The notes under the pieces are model-generated. The model had not been told where the DNA came from, ran no database searches, and worked only from the letters and a program-made list of their open reading frames with translations. This document shows, in pieces, positions 55,745 through 64,000 of a stretch of 64,000 nucleotides of DNA; position 1 is the stretch's first letter; each line of letters opens with the position of its first letter. The position numbers and the translations under genes are program-made. The stretch covers positions 27,802-91,801 of the forward strand of contig NZ_RPOI01000025.1 of assembly GCF_003818115.1 (NCBI RefSeq). Direction: 5' to 3'. This DNA comes from Citrobacter youngae (GTDB taxonomy: Bacteria > Pseudomonadota > Gammaproteobacteria > Enterobacterales > Enterobacteriaceae).

Positions 55745-56662
55745 ATGAATATTCGTGATCTTGAATACCTGGTGGCGCTAGCCGAGCATCGTCACTTCCG
55801 GCGAGCGGCGGACTCCTGCCACGTCAGCCAGCCAACGCTTAGCGGGCAAATCCGCAAACTGGAAGATGAGCTTGGCGTTATGCTGCTGGAGCGTACGAGT
55901 CGTAAAGTGCTGTTCACTCAGGCAGGTTTAGTGCTGGTGGATCAGGCGCGTACCGTGCTGCGCGAGGTCAAAGTGCTCAAGGAAATGGCAAGCCAACAAG
56001 GCGAGACAATGTCAGGCCCGCTGCATATTGGTTTGATCCCAACGGTGGGGCCATACCTGTTGCCGCATATTATCCCTATGTTGCACCAGACCTTCCCGAA
56101 ACTGGAAATGTACCTGCATGAAGCGCAGACGCATCAGCTGCTGGCGCAACTGGATAGCGGTAAGCTCGACTGCGTGATCCTGGCGTTGGTGAAAGAGAGT
56201 GAGGCGTTCATCGAAGTACCGCTATTTGATGAGCCTATGCTGCTGGCGATCTATGAAGATCATCCGTGGGCAAACCGTGACTGTGTACCGATGTCCGATC
56301 TGGCGGGTGAAAAACTGCTGATGCTGGAAGATGGGCACTGCCTGCGCGATCAGGCAATGGGCTTCTGCTTTGAAGCGGGTGCTGATGAAGATACCCATTT
56401 TCGGGCAACCAGTCTGGAAACGCTGCGTAACATGGTGGCGGCAGGAAGCGGGATTACCTTACTGCCTGCGCTGGCTGTTCCGCCGGAGCGTAAGCGTGAT
56501 GGTGTCGTTTATCTGCCGTGCATTAAACCCGAACCGCGTCGTACGATTGGTCTGGTGTACCGTCCTGGTTCGCCGCTGCGCAGCCGTTATGAACAGCTGG
56601 CAGAGGCCATCCGGGGATCAATGGATGGCCATTTCGACAGTGCGTTAAAACAGGCGGTTTAA
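55745..56662 (+). CDS. oxyR: OxyR, peroxide-sensing LysR-type regulator
   Basis: 305 residues with an N-terminal helix-turn-helix and a redox domain in which Cys199 and Cys208 ([12 protein letters not shown]) form the disulfide that switches it on. It activates katG and oxyS, both in this window. Its 3' end overlaps the convergent sthA end by 18 bases. Confidence 0.98.
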   Translation: MNIRDLEYLVALAEHRHFRRAADSCHVSQPTLSGQIRKLEDELGVMLLERTSRKVLFTQAGLVLVDQARTVLREVKVLKEMASQQGETMSGPLHIGLIPTVGPYLLPHIIPMLHQTFPKLEMYLHEAQTHQLLAQLDSGKLDCVILALVKESEAFIEVPLFDEPMLLAIYEDHPWANRDCVPMSDLAGEKLLMLEDGHCLRDQAMGFCFEAGADEDTHFRATSLETLRNMVAAGSGITLLPALAVPPERKRDGVVYLPCIKPEPRRTIGLVYRPGSPLRSRYEQLAEAIRGSMDGHFDSALKQAV

Positions 56663-58045
56663 GCCGTTTAGCGCCGCTACCCGATAGGCTTCTGCCATGG
56701 TTGGGTAGTTAAAGGTGGTGTTAACGAAGTACTCGATGGTGTTACCACCACCTTTTTGCTCCATGATCGCCTGACCGATATGAATAATTTCGGCTGCGCG
56801 TTCCCCAAAGCAGTGGATCCCCAAAATCTCTTTGGTCTCGCGATGGAACAGGATCTTCAGCGTTCCGACACTCATACCGACGATTTGCGCCCGCGCCAGA
56901 TGTTTAAACTGGGCGCGACCGACTTCGTATGGGACTTTCATTGCCGTTAGCTGCTGTTCGGTTTTACCGACGGAGCTGATTTCCGGAATGGTATAAATCC
57001 CGGTCGGGATATCTTCGATCAGATGCGCGGTGGCTTCGCCTTTGACCAGTGCCTGGGCGGCGATACGCCCCTGATCGTAAGCTGCAGATGCCAGGCTTGG
57101 GTAACCGATCACATCGCCAACGGCATAGACGTGCGGCAGCGCGGTCTGATACATGCTATTTACTTTTAGCTGCCCGCGACTGTCGGTTTTCAGACCAATA
57201 TTTTCCAGTGCCAGCGAATCGGTATTACCGGTGCGACCATTGGCGTACAGCAGGCAGTCTGCCTTCAGTTTCTTACCGGATTTCAGGTGCATGATGACGC
57301 CGTCATCGCAGCCTTCAATCTTCTCATACTCTTCGTTGTGGCGAATGACCACACCGCTGTTCCAAAAGTGGTAAGAGAGCGAGTCGGACATCTCTTGATC
57401 GAGGAACGCCAGCAGACGATCGCGGGTGTTGATTAAATCAACTTTTACGTCCATTCCTCGGAAGATCGACGCATATTCACAGCCAATCACGCCTGCGCCA
57501 TAAATCAGAACATGGCGAGGTTCGTGATGCAGGCTGAGGATAGAATCACTGTCGTAAACGCGTGGGTGCGAAAAATCGACGTCAGTTGGGTGATAAGGGC
57601 GTGAGCCACAGGCAATAACAAACTTATCTGCGGTGAGTGTTTCCACTGTACCGTCGTGGCATTCCAGGGCGATCGTGTGTTCATCAACAAAACGGGCATT
57701 GCCCTGCAAAATTTCGCAGTGGTTACGCTCGTAAAATCCTTGCCGCATACGCGTTTGCTGATTAATGACGTTATCAGCGTGGTTGAGAATATCGGCGAAA
57801 GAAGAACGAAGAAGTCGGGAATGGTCGCTATAAAGTGGGTTCTGATTGAATTCGATAATACGGCTGACTGCGTGGCGGAGCGCTTTCGACGGGATTGTGC
57901 CCCAATGGGTACAGCCTCCGCCGACGTTATGATAGCGCTCAATTACCGCGACGCGCGCTCCTTGCTTAACCAGACCCATTGCAGCGCCTTCGCCGCCGGG
58001 ACCGGAACCTATTACTATTGCATCGTAATCGTAGGAATGTGACAT
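56645..58045 (-). CDS. sthA: SthA, soluble pyridine nucleotide transhydrogenase
   Basis: FAD flavoprotein that moves reducing equivalents from NADPH to NAD+. The 466 residues contain GSGPGGEG (about 13-20), a second [11 protein letters not shown] for NAD(P), and VYAVGDV. It belongs to the disulfide reductase family but has [10 protein letters not shown], with only one Cys of the usual redox pair, as is normal for SthA. Confidence 0.96.
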   Translation of the reverse strand: MSHSYDYDAIVIGSGPGGEGAAMGLVKQGARVAVIERYHNVGGGCTHWGTIPSKALRHAVSRIIEFNQNPLYSDHSRLLRSSFADILNHADNVINQQTRMRQGFYERNHCEILQGNARFVDEHTIALECHDGTVETLTADKFVIACGSRPYHPTDVDFSHPRVYDSDSILSLHHEPRHVLIYGAGVIGCEYASIFRGMDVKVDLINTRDRLLAFLDQEMSDSLSYHFWNSGVVIRHNEEYEKIEGCDDGVIMHLKSGKKLKADCLLYANGRTGNTDSLALENIGLKTDSRGQLKVNSMYQTALPHVYAVGDVIGYPSLASAAYDQGRIAAQALVKGEATAHLIEDIPTGIYTIPEISSVGKTEQQLTAMKVPYEVGRAQFKHLARAQIVGMSVGTLKILFHRETKEILGIHCFGERAAEIIHIGQAIMEQKGGGNTIEYFVNTTFNYPTMAEAYRVAALNGLNRLF

Positions 58046-58239
58046 GGTCAGGCTTACCTGTTCTTATACATAAAAGCAACAGAATAGTAACATCGTTGTC
58101 GGGATAACCCAATTATCGTTGTGCTTTTTTGCGAAGTCGAAGCACAAACTGCGCGTAAACAATCATTCACAAAGCCATGCCAACCGCCTAATCTCTGGTA
58201 TAGTGCCAGCAAGGTATGTGGAAGGATTCAGACATCGTG

Positions 58240-58872
58240 ATGGGCGTTAGAGCGCAACAAAAAGAGAAAACCCGGCGTTCGCTGGTAGAAGCCGCATTTA
58301 GTCAACTCAGCGCTGAGCGTAGTTTTGCCAGCCTCAGTTTACGCGAAGTCGCTCGTGAAGCGGGCATTGCGCCAACCTCGTTTTATCGCCATTTCCGCGA
58401 TGTGGATGAACTCGGTCTGACGATGGTGGACGAGAGTGGTCTGATGCTGCGCCAGTTGATGCGCCAGGCGCGTCAGCGCATCGCTAAAGGCGGGAGTGTG
58501 ATCCGCACCTCGGTCTCAACATTTATGGAGTTCATCGGCAACAATCCCAACGCCTTCCGTTTATTATTGCGCGAGCGTTCGGGGACTTCCGCAGCGTTTC
58601 GTGCAGCGGTCGCACGTGAAATTCAGCACTTCATTGCGGAACTTGCGGACTATCTGGAACTCGAAAACCATATGCCTCGTGCGTTTACTGAAGCGCAAGC
58701 CGAAGCCATGGTAACCATTGTTTTCAGCGCCGGGGCAGAAGCACTGGATGTTGGCGCTGAACAGCGTCGGCAGCTGGAAGAGCGGCTGGTATTGCAACTG
58801 CGCATGATCGCGAAAGGCGCATTTTATTGGTACCGCCGTGAACAAGAGAAGATGACGCACCACTCCGAGTAA
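58240..58872 (+). CDS. fabR: FabR, TetR-family regulator of unsaturated fatty acid synthesis
   Basis: Represses fabB and fabA in response to the unsaturated/saturated acyl balance. Taken from ATG 58240 it has 210 residues, starting [13 protein letters not shown] as in E. coli; a GTG just before at 58237 is nearer to the AAGGA site and is an alternative. The helix-turn-helix is in [20 protein letters not shown]. The C-terminus (MTHHSE) differs from E. coli and is a few residues shorter. It is followed by yijD after 15 bases. Confidence 0.94.
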   Translation: MGVRAQQKEKTRRSLVEAAFSQLSAERSFASLSLREVAREAGIAPTSFYRHFRDVDELGLTMVDESGLMLRQLMRQARQRIAKGGSVIRTSVSTFMEFIGNNPNAFRLLLRERSGTSAAFRAAVAREIQHFIAELADYLELENHMPRAFTEAQAEAMVTIVFSAGAEALDVGAEQRRQLEERLVLQLRMIAKGAFYWYRREQEKMTHHSE

Positions 58873-58887
58873 CGAGAAGGACAAGCA

Positions 58888-59247
58888 ATGAAACAGTCAG
58901 GTCAAGATAAAGGTACGCTGCTGCTGGCGCTGGTTGCTGGCTTATCGATCAATGGCACATTTGCGGCGCTGTTTAGCTCCATTGTGCCATTCTCCGTATT
59001 CCCGATTATTTCGCTGGTGCTGACGGTTTATTGTCTGCATCAACGCTATCAGAACCGCACCATGCCTGTGGGATTGCCGGGCCTGGCCGCCGCCTGTTTT
59101 ATTCTCGGTGTTCTGCTGTACAGCACCGTGGTACGTGCTGAATATCCGGATATTGGCTCTAACTTCTTCCCGGCGGTGCTGTCGGTGATTCTGGTGTTCT
59201 GGATCGGCTTTAAAGTGCGTAACCGTAAACAGGAAATTGTGGAGTAA
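58888..59247 (+). CDS. yijD: YijD, DUF1422 inner-membrane protein
   Basis: 119 residues with about four membrane segments. It is conserved next to fabR and probably co-transcribed. Function unknown. Confidence 0.92.
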   Translation: MKQSGQDKGTLLLALVAGLSINGTFAALFSSIVPFSVFPIISLVLTVYCLHQRYQNRTMPVGLPGLAAACFILGVLLYSTVVRAEYPDIGSNFFPAVLSVILVFWIGFKVRNRKQEIVE

Positions 59248-59258
59248 CAGTTGTCGCT

Positions 59259-59320
59259 GTAGGCCGGATAAGGCAAAGCCGCTATCCGGCAATCTGAACC
59301 GGTAGTGCTTATCCGGCCTC
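59259..59320. repeat. REP unit with adjacent half-unit
   Basis: REP 59259-59292 (GTAGGCCGGATAAGG...TATCCGGCAA) followed by a partial GCTTATCCGGCCTCC at 59306-59320, between yijD and trmA ends. Confidence 0.8.
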
Positions 59321-59329
59321 CGTTCAGTC

Positions 59330-60430
59330 TTACTTCTTCGTTAACAGTACTCCGCACTCCATATGGTGCGTATACGGGAACTGATCGAACAGCGCCAGAC
59401 GTGAAACATTGTGCGTCTGGCTTAACGTTTCCAGATTCTTACACAGCGTCTCCGGATTGCAGGAGATGTACAGAATGCGCGGATACGCCTGCACCATTTT
59501 CTCCGTTTCGCTGTCCAGACCGCTGCGCGGTGGGTCAACGAAGATAGTTTCACACTGGTAACTCTTCAGATCGATTCCCTGCAAACGGTTGAACTCGCGA
59601 ACGCCGTTCATCGCCTGTGTAAACTCTTCGGCCGCCATGCGGATTATTTGTACATTATCAATCTGGTTAGCCGCGATGTTGTACTGCGCAGCAGCCACGG
59701 ACGGCTTGGCGATTTCCGTCGCCAGTACGCGGTTGAAGTTTTGCGCCAGAGCTAACGAGAAATTGCCATTGCCGCAATACAGCTCCAGCAGATCGCCTTT
59801 TGAGCCCCTGGTGACATCAATCGCCCACTCCAACATCTGAATATTCATAGCGGCGTTTGGCTGGGTGAAGCTGTTCTCAACCTGGCGGTAGATAATCTCT
59901 TTACCTGCAACCGGCAAGCGTTCGTCAATGTAGTCCTGGTCCAGCTCAATTTTGGTTTTGGTAGCCCGACCAATCAAATGCACGTTCAGGTTTTGCGCCC
60001 GCAGCGCATCTCGCAGCGCTTCGGCTTCCTTACGCCATTCATCATCCAGCTTTTTATGGTACAGCATCGAAACCACCGCCTGATCGCTCAGGGTGGTGAG
60101 GTAATCAATCTGAAACAGTTTGTGGCGCAGGACGTGGTTGTTGCGAACGCCGTCGATCATTGCCGTCATCAGCGTGTTAATGAGCTCGCTGGCCGCCGGA
60201 AAGCTGTCGACGCGAATACGGTTTTTGGTCTGGCTGTCGAACATGATGTGGTACAGGTCATCACCGTCATGCCACAGGCGGAATTCGGCGCGCATACGGT
60301 AATGGCTGACCGGTGAGCGAAACACTTCCGGAGCCTGTGCATAAAATGGCGTCATTAAGCTCTGCAGACGCACTACTTTCTCAGCTAACTGGGCGTCGTA
60401 CTGTTCTGTCGGAAGGTGTTCGGGGGTCAT
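59330..60430 (-). CDS. trmA: TrmA, tRNA (uracil-54-C5)-methyltransferase
   Basis: SAM-dependent enzyme that makes ribothymidine 54 in tRNA. The 366 residues have the SAM-binding [12 protein letters not shown], the VDPPRSGLD motif and nucleophile Cys in ISCNPETLC (about 324). It is divergent from btuB. Confidence 0.97.
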   Translation of the reverse strand: MTPEHLPTEQYDAQLAEKVVRLQSLMTPFYAQAPEVFRSPVSHYRMRAEFRLWHDGDDLYHIMFDSQTKNRIRVDSFPAASELINTLMTAMIDGVRNNHVLRHKLFQIDYLTTLSDQAVVSMLYHKKLDDEWRKEAEALRDALRAQNLNVHLIGRATKTKIELDQDYIDERLPVAGKEIIYRQVENSFTQPNAAMNIQMLEWAIDVTRGSKGDLLELYCGNGNFSLALAQNFNRVLATEIAKPSVAAAQYNIAANQIDNVQIIRMAAEEFTQAMNGVREFNRLQGIDLKSYQCETIFVDPPRSGLDSETEKMVQAYPRILYISCNPETLCKNLETLSQTHNVSRLALFDQFPYTHHMECGVLLTKK

Positions 60431-60559
60431 GATGCGTCCTGAAAAATAAAAGTACGCGGGGATTGTAGGGATTGCTCATCAGATGTCCAGTTATTGATGA
60501 TTTCCGATATTGTGATATCCGGTCTGGACACCAGGTTGTAACAAACTGTAGCATCCGTT

Positions 60560-60740
60560 TTCCGGTCCTGTGAGTTAAAAGGGAATCCAGTGTAAATCTG
60601 GAGCTGACGCGCAGCGGTAAGGAAAGGTGAAATGAGAGCGTAAAGCAGACACTGCCTGTGGGTGGGAAGTCCTCATTTCTTTTTATTCGGTATCCTGAAT
60701 AACCTTCCAAGCCCGAAGACCTGCCGGCTAACGTCGCATC
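60560..60740 (+). promoter_or_regulatory. Cobalamin riboswitch of btuB
   Basis: The leader has GGTCCTGTGAGTTAAAAGGGAA (split at its 5' arm), GCAGCGGTAAGGAA, GTGGGTGGGAAGTCC and the B12 box GCCCGAAGACCTGCCGG (60711-60727), in the order of the adenosylcobalamin riboswitch. Binding of coenzyme B12 hides the btuB ribosome site in E. coli. Ends are approximate. Confidence 0.92.
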
Positions 60741-60806
60741 TGGTTTTCACTATCGCGTACTATCGGTGGACCTGCGGCATCCTTCTTATATTGTGGATGC
60801 TTTACA

Positions 60807-62645
60807 ATGATTAAAAAATCGTTGCTGTTGACGGCGCTTTCCGTCGCGGCATCTTCTGGTTGGGCGCAGGATGCTAGCCCAGATACTCTCGTCGTTACTG
60901 CCAACCGTTTTCAGCAGCCCCTAAGTGCAGTACTTGCACCCATCACCGTCGTTACACGTCAGGACATCGATCGCTGGCAATCTACCTCGGTAAACGATGT
61001 ACTGCGTCGTTTGCCTGGTGTTGATATCGCACAAAGCGGCGGTATGGGGCAAAACTCGTCTATTTTTATTCGCGGCACTAACGCCAGCCATGTTCTGGTG
61101 TTGATAGATGGTGTGCGTCTTAATTTAGCGGGAGTTAGCGGCTCGGCCGATCTTAGCCAGTTCCCGGTATCGCTGGTGCAACGTATTGAGTATATCCGCG
61201 GGCCGCGTTCCGCTATATATGGTTCGGATGCGATTGGCGGCGTGGTGAATATCATTACTACGCGCGAAAAACCAGGGACGGAACTGACTGCCGGCGTGGG
61301 AAGCAATGGGTATCAAAATTACGATATCGCAACCCAACAACAGCTTGGCGAAAATACGCGTGTCACGTTGATGGGCGATTATGCCTACACCAAAGGCTTC
61401 GATGTCGTGGCCTACGGTAGCACTGGCGCACAGGCTCAACCGGATAAAGACGGTTTCTTAAGCAAGACGCTGTATGGCGCACTGGAGCACAACTTCTCCG
61501 AGACATGGAGCGGGTTTGTTCGTGGTTATGGTTATGATAACCGCACAGATTATGACTCGTATTATTCTCCTGGCTCGGCGCTACTTGATACCCGACAGCT
61601 TTATAGCCAGAGCTGGGACGCTGGGTTACGTTTTAATGGCGAGCTGATTCAGTCACAACTGGTTTCGAGCTACAGCCACAGTAAAGACTACAACTATGAT
61701 CCGAACTATGGCCGCTATGATACCTCGGCCACGTTAGATGATATGAAGCAATACAATGTTCAGTGGTCAAACAGCATAGTTGTTGGCCACGGTAACATTG
61801 GTGCAGGCGTGGACTGGCAAAAGCAAACTACGGAACCTGGCACTGGGTATGTTACGGACGGTTACGACCAACGTAATACTGGCCTTTATTTGACGGGATT
61901 GCAGCAACTTGGTGACTTCACCTTCGAAGGTGCGGCACGTAGTGATGATAACTCTGAGTTTGGTCGTCATGGTACATGGCAAACCAGTGCCGGATGGGAG
62001 TTTATCGAAGGCTATCGTTTCATTGCCTCCTATGGCACATCTTACAAAGCGCCAAATTTGGGTCAGTTGCATGGCTATTACGGCAATGCAAACCTTGATC
62101 CCGAAGAGAGTAAGCAGTGGGAAGGGGCGTTTGAAGGGATAACATCAGGGGTTAACTGGCGCGTGTCAGGGTATCGCAACGATATCGATGACATGATCGA
62201 CTACAACACCCACACTCAGAAGTACTACAACGAAGGCAAAGCGCGTATTAAAGGTATCGAAGCGACTGCAAACTTCGACACCGGGCCGTTGGCGCATACG
62301 CTTAGCTACGACTACGTAGATTCGCGTAATGCGATTACCAACGAGCCACTGGCTCGTCGTTCTAAACAGCAGGTGAAATACCAGCTCGACTGGCAGGTCT
62401 ATGATTTTGACTGGGGCCTGACATATCAATATCTGGGGACGCGATACGATACGGACTACGTTACTTATCAACCGGTAAAAATGGGCGGTGTGAGTTTGTG
62501 GGATTTGGCAGTGTCATATCCGATCACCTCACAGCTGACAGTTCGTGGTAAAATCGCCAACCTGTTCGATAAAGATTACGAGACAGTTTATGGCTACCCA
62601 ACTGCAGGACGGGAATACACCTTGTCTGGCAGCTACACCTTCTGA
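60807..62645 (+). CDS. btuB: BtuB, TonB-dependent vitamin B12 receptor
   Basis: Outer-membrane 22-strand barrel that imports cobalamin and is a receptor for some phages and E colicins. The 612 residues start with a signal peptide (cleavage after GWA, residue 20) and the TonB box [10 protein letters not shown] plug domain follows and the chain ends in Phe (SGSYTF). The end overlaps murI by 56 bases. Confidence 0.98.
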   Translation: MIKKSLLLTALSVAASSGWAQDASPDTLVVTANRFQQPLSAVLAPITVVTRQDIDRWQSTSVNDVLRRLPGVDIAQSGGMGQNSSIFIRGTNASHVLVLIDGVRLNLAGVSGSADLSQFPVSLVQRIEYIRGPRSAIYGSDAIGGVVNIITTREKPGTELTAGVGSNGYQNYDIATQQQLGENTRVTLMGDYAYTKGFDVVAYGSTGAQAQPDKDGFLSKTLYGALEHNFSETWSGFVRGYGYDNRTDYDSYYSPGSALLDTRQLYSQSWDAGLRFNGELIQSQLVSSYSHSKDYNYDPNYGRYDTSATLDDMKQYNVQWSNSIVVGHGNIGAGVDWQKQTTEPGTGYVTDGYDQRNTGLYLTGLQQLGDFTFEGAARSDDNSEFGRHGTWQTSAGWEFIEGYRFIASYGTSYKAPNLGQLHGYYGNANLDPEESKQWEGAFEGITSGVNWRVSGYRNDIDDMIDYNTHTQKYYNEGKARIKGIEATANFDTGPLAHTLSYDYVDSRNAITNEPLARRSKQQVKYQLDWQVYDFDWGLTYQYLGTRYDTDYVTYQPVKMGGVSLWDLAVSYPITSQLTVRGKIANLFDKDYETVYGYPTAGREYTLSGSYTF

Positions 62646-63441
62646 TTCACGTCCCACCGTGCTGGTGTTTGATTCCGGCGTCGGTGGGTTGTCGGTCTAC
62701 AATGAGATCCGGAATCTCCTGCCGGATCTCCACTATATATATGCTTTCGATAACGTCGCCTTTCCTTATGGTGAGAAAAGCGAAGGGTTTATCGTTGAGC
62801 GTGTTGTTGAGATTGTGACTGCAGTTCAGCAACGATATCCCCTCGCACTTGCGGTTATCGCATGCAATACCGCCAGCACGGTGTCACTCCCGGCATTACG
62901 TGAAAAGTTCGCTTTTCCGGTTGTCGGTGTGGTGCCTGCGATTAAACCCGCGGCGCGGCTCACGGCGAATGGTATTGTAGGGCTACTGGCGACGCGCGCG
63001 ACGGTGAAACGCTCGTACACACACGAATTGATTGCGCGCTTTGCTAACGAGTGTCAGATAGCGATGTTGGGATCCGCTGAGTTGGTGGAGCTGGCAGAAG
63101 CGAAGCTGCACGGCGAAACAGTTTCTCTGGAAGAGCTGCGCCGTATTCTGCGACCGTGGCTGCGGATGTCGGAACCTCCTGATACGGTGGTCCTTGGATG
63201 CACCCATTTCCCTCTATTACAGGAAGAGCTTTTACAGGTCCTGCCCGAGGGGACGAGGCTGGTGGATTCTGGTGCTGCGATTGCGCGTCGAACGGCCTGG
63301 TTATTAGAACACGAAGCGCCAGATGCAAAATCGGCCGATGAGAATGTGGCATTTTGCATGGCAATGACAACAGAGGCTGAACAATTATTGCCAGTGTTGC
63401 AGCGCTATGGCTTCAAAACGCTCGAAAAACTGGCAATTTAG
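62590..63441 (+). CDS. murI: MurI, glutamate racemase
   Basis: Makes D-glutamate for peptidoglycan. ATG 62590 inside the btuB end gives 283 residues, starting [18 protein letters not shown] like the E. coli protein. The catalytic cysteines are Cys92 in ACNTAST and the one in GCTHFPLL (about 204); FDSGVGG is at 27-33. The overlap with btuB is also found in E. coli. Confidence 0.96.
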   Translation: MATQLQDGNTPCLAATPSDSRPTVLVFDSGVGGLSVYNEIRNLLPDLHYIYAFDNVAFPYGEKSEGFIVERVVEIVTAVQQRYPLALAVIACNTASTVSLPALREKFAFPVVGVVPAIKPAARLTANGIVGLLATRATVKRSYTHELIARFANECQIAMLGSAELVELAEAKLHGETVSLEELRRILRPWLRMSEPPDTVVLGCTHFPLLQEELLQVLPEGTRLVDSGAAIARRTAWLLEHEAPDAKSADENVAFCMAMTTEAEQLLPVLQRYGFKTLEKLAI

Positions 63442-63459
63442 TCTGTTTTGGTGAAAAAA

Positions 63460-63527
63460 TACGCACTCGGAGAATTATTTTAAATTTCCCCTTGTCAGCC
63501 TGAAATAACTCCCTATAATGCGCCTCC
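63460..63527 (+). promoter_or_regulatory. rrn P1 promoter with UP element
   Basis: TTGTCA (63492-63497), 16-base spacer, TATAAT (63514-63519) and a GC-rich discriminator, preceded by an AT-rich UP element (GAATTATTTTAAATTT). This is the growth-rate-controlled rRNA promoter. Confidence 0.92.
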
Positions 63528-63588
63528 ACTGACACGGAACAACGGATTACACGCCGCCGGGTCAGCGGAGAAAAGCAAAAATAAATGC

Positions 63589-63631
63589 TTGACTCTGAAT
63601 GAGGAAAGCGTAATATACGCCCCCCCCCCCC
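63589..63631 (+). promoter_or_regulatory. rrn P2 promoter with a 12-C tract at the start region
   Basis: TTGACT (63589-63594), 16-base spacer, TAATAT (63611-63616). The expected start about 7 bases further falls in a run of twelve C (63620-63631), which I do not remember from E. coli rrn operons. Confidence 0.85.
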
Positions 63632-63806
63632 AACTCGCGACAGAGCGCTAAAGCGCGTCGCAACTGCTCTTTAACAATTTATCAGACAATCTGTGTGGGC
63701 ACTCGAAGATACGGATTCTTAACGTCGCAAGACGAAAAATGAATACCAAGTCTCTGAGTGAACATACGTAATTCATTACGAAGTTTAATTCACGAGCATC
63801 AAACTT
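63632..63806 (+). other. rrn leader with boxA antitermination site
   Basis: BoxA GCTCTTTAACAA is at 63666-63677, downstream of a small stem (GAGCGCTAAAGCGCGTC) corresponding to boxB. The rest forms the 5' strand of the precursor stem cut by RNase III. The 14-base string TAACGTCGCAAGAC (63720-63733) recurs in 16S rRNA at 63986-63999. Confidence 0.85.
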
Positions 63807-64000
63807 AAATTGAAGAGTTTGATCATGGCTCAGATTGAACGCTGGCGGCAGGCCTAACACATGCAAGTCGAACGGTAGCACAGAGGAGCTTGCTCCTTGG
63901 GTGACGAGTGGCGGACGGGTGAGTAATGTCTGGGAAACTGCCCGATGGAGGGGGATAACTACTGGAAACGGTAGCTAATACCGCATAACGTCGCAAGACC
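63807..64000 (+). rRNA. rrs: 16S ribosomal RNA (5' part)
   Basis: Begins AAATTGAAGAGTTTGATCAT, the conserved 5' end, with the universal forward primer region. Only the first 194 bases are in the window. The V1 stem (GAGGAGCTTGCTCCT context) differs from the E. coli one and fits Citrobacter of the freundii group, from memory. Confidence 0.98.

Overview
The window is chromosomal DNA of a gamma-proteobacterium of the family Enterobacteriaceae. Gene order and protein sequences follow the Escherichia coli backbone from yiiM to the first rrn operon beyond murI. The first 194 bases of 16S rRNA carry a V1 stem unlike the E. coli one and, from memory, like that of the Citrobacter freundii group. I therefore infer Citrobacter or a close relative; this was not checked by a search.

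Layout. 1-3425: end of yiiM, the cpxRA envelope-stress system and its divergent target cpxP, whose 3' end carries the CpxQ small RNA. 3426-4710: a small accessory insertion with a broken HExxH effector-like gene and an intact lipoprotein (likely immunity) gene, bounded by a partial copy of the CpxQ/terminator sequence. 4797-8893: fieF, pfkA, sbp, cdh. 8967-11857: two SLC13/DASS anion transporters not present at this place in E. coli. 11899-18318: tpiA, yiiQ, yiiR, fpr and the glycerol operon glpFKX. 18745-28529: zapB, an SDR oxidoreductase, rraA, menA, hslVU, ftsN, cytR, priA, rpmE. 28870-31064: a KdgM-type porin and a GPH sugar symporter behind a KdgR-like operator. 31124-35302: metJ and metBL. 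35329-39605: an accessory block (zinc-ribbon protein, UshA-like nucleotidase, carboxymuconolactone-decarboxylase-like protein with a divergent LysR regulator). 39763-50639: metF, katG, gldA-fsaB, the AraC-type gene yijO, eptC, ppc. 50882-55459: the divergent argE/argCBH cluster. 55544-59247: OxyS sRNA, oxyR, sthA, fabR-yijD. 59330-63441: trmA, a cobalamin riboswitch with btuB, and murI. 63442-64000: rrn promoters P1 and P2, leader, and the start of 16S rRNA.

Working together. The core genes cover envelope stress (Cpx), peroxide stress (OxyR, OxyS, KatG), methionine synthesis (MetJ with metBL and metF), arginine synthesis, glycerol use and its entry into glycolysis/gluconeogenesis (glpFKX, tpiA, pfkA, gldA, fsaB), and cell division (zapB, ftsN). 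Regulatory sites that can be read directly include a CpxR box, a Cra-like site before pfkA, tandem Met boxes, paired ARG boxes, OxyR sites and a B12 riboswitch. REP/BIME elements and one ERIC element lie between many genes. Accessory content is limited to the five insertions named above; no integrase, intact insertion sequence, prophage, tRNA or CRISPR array was seen.
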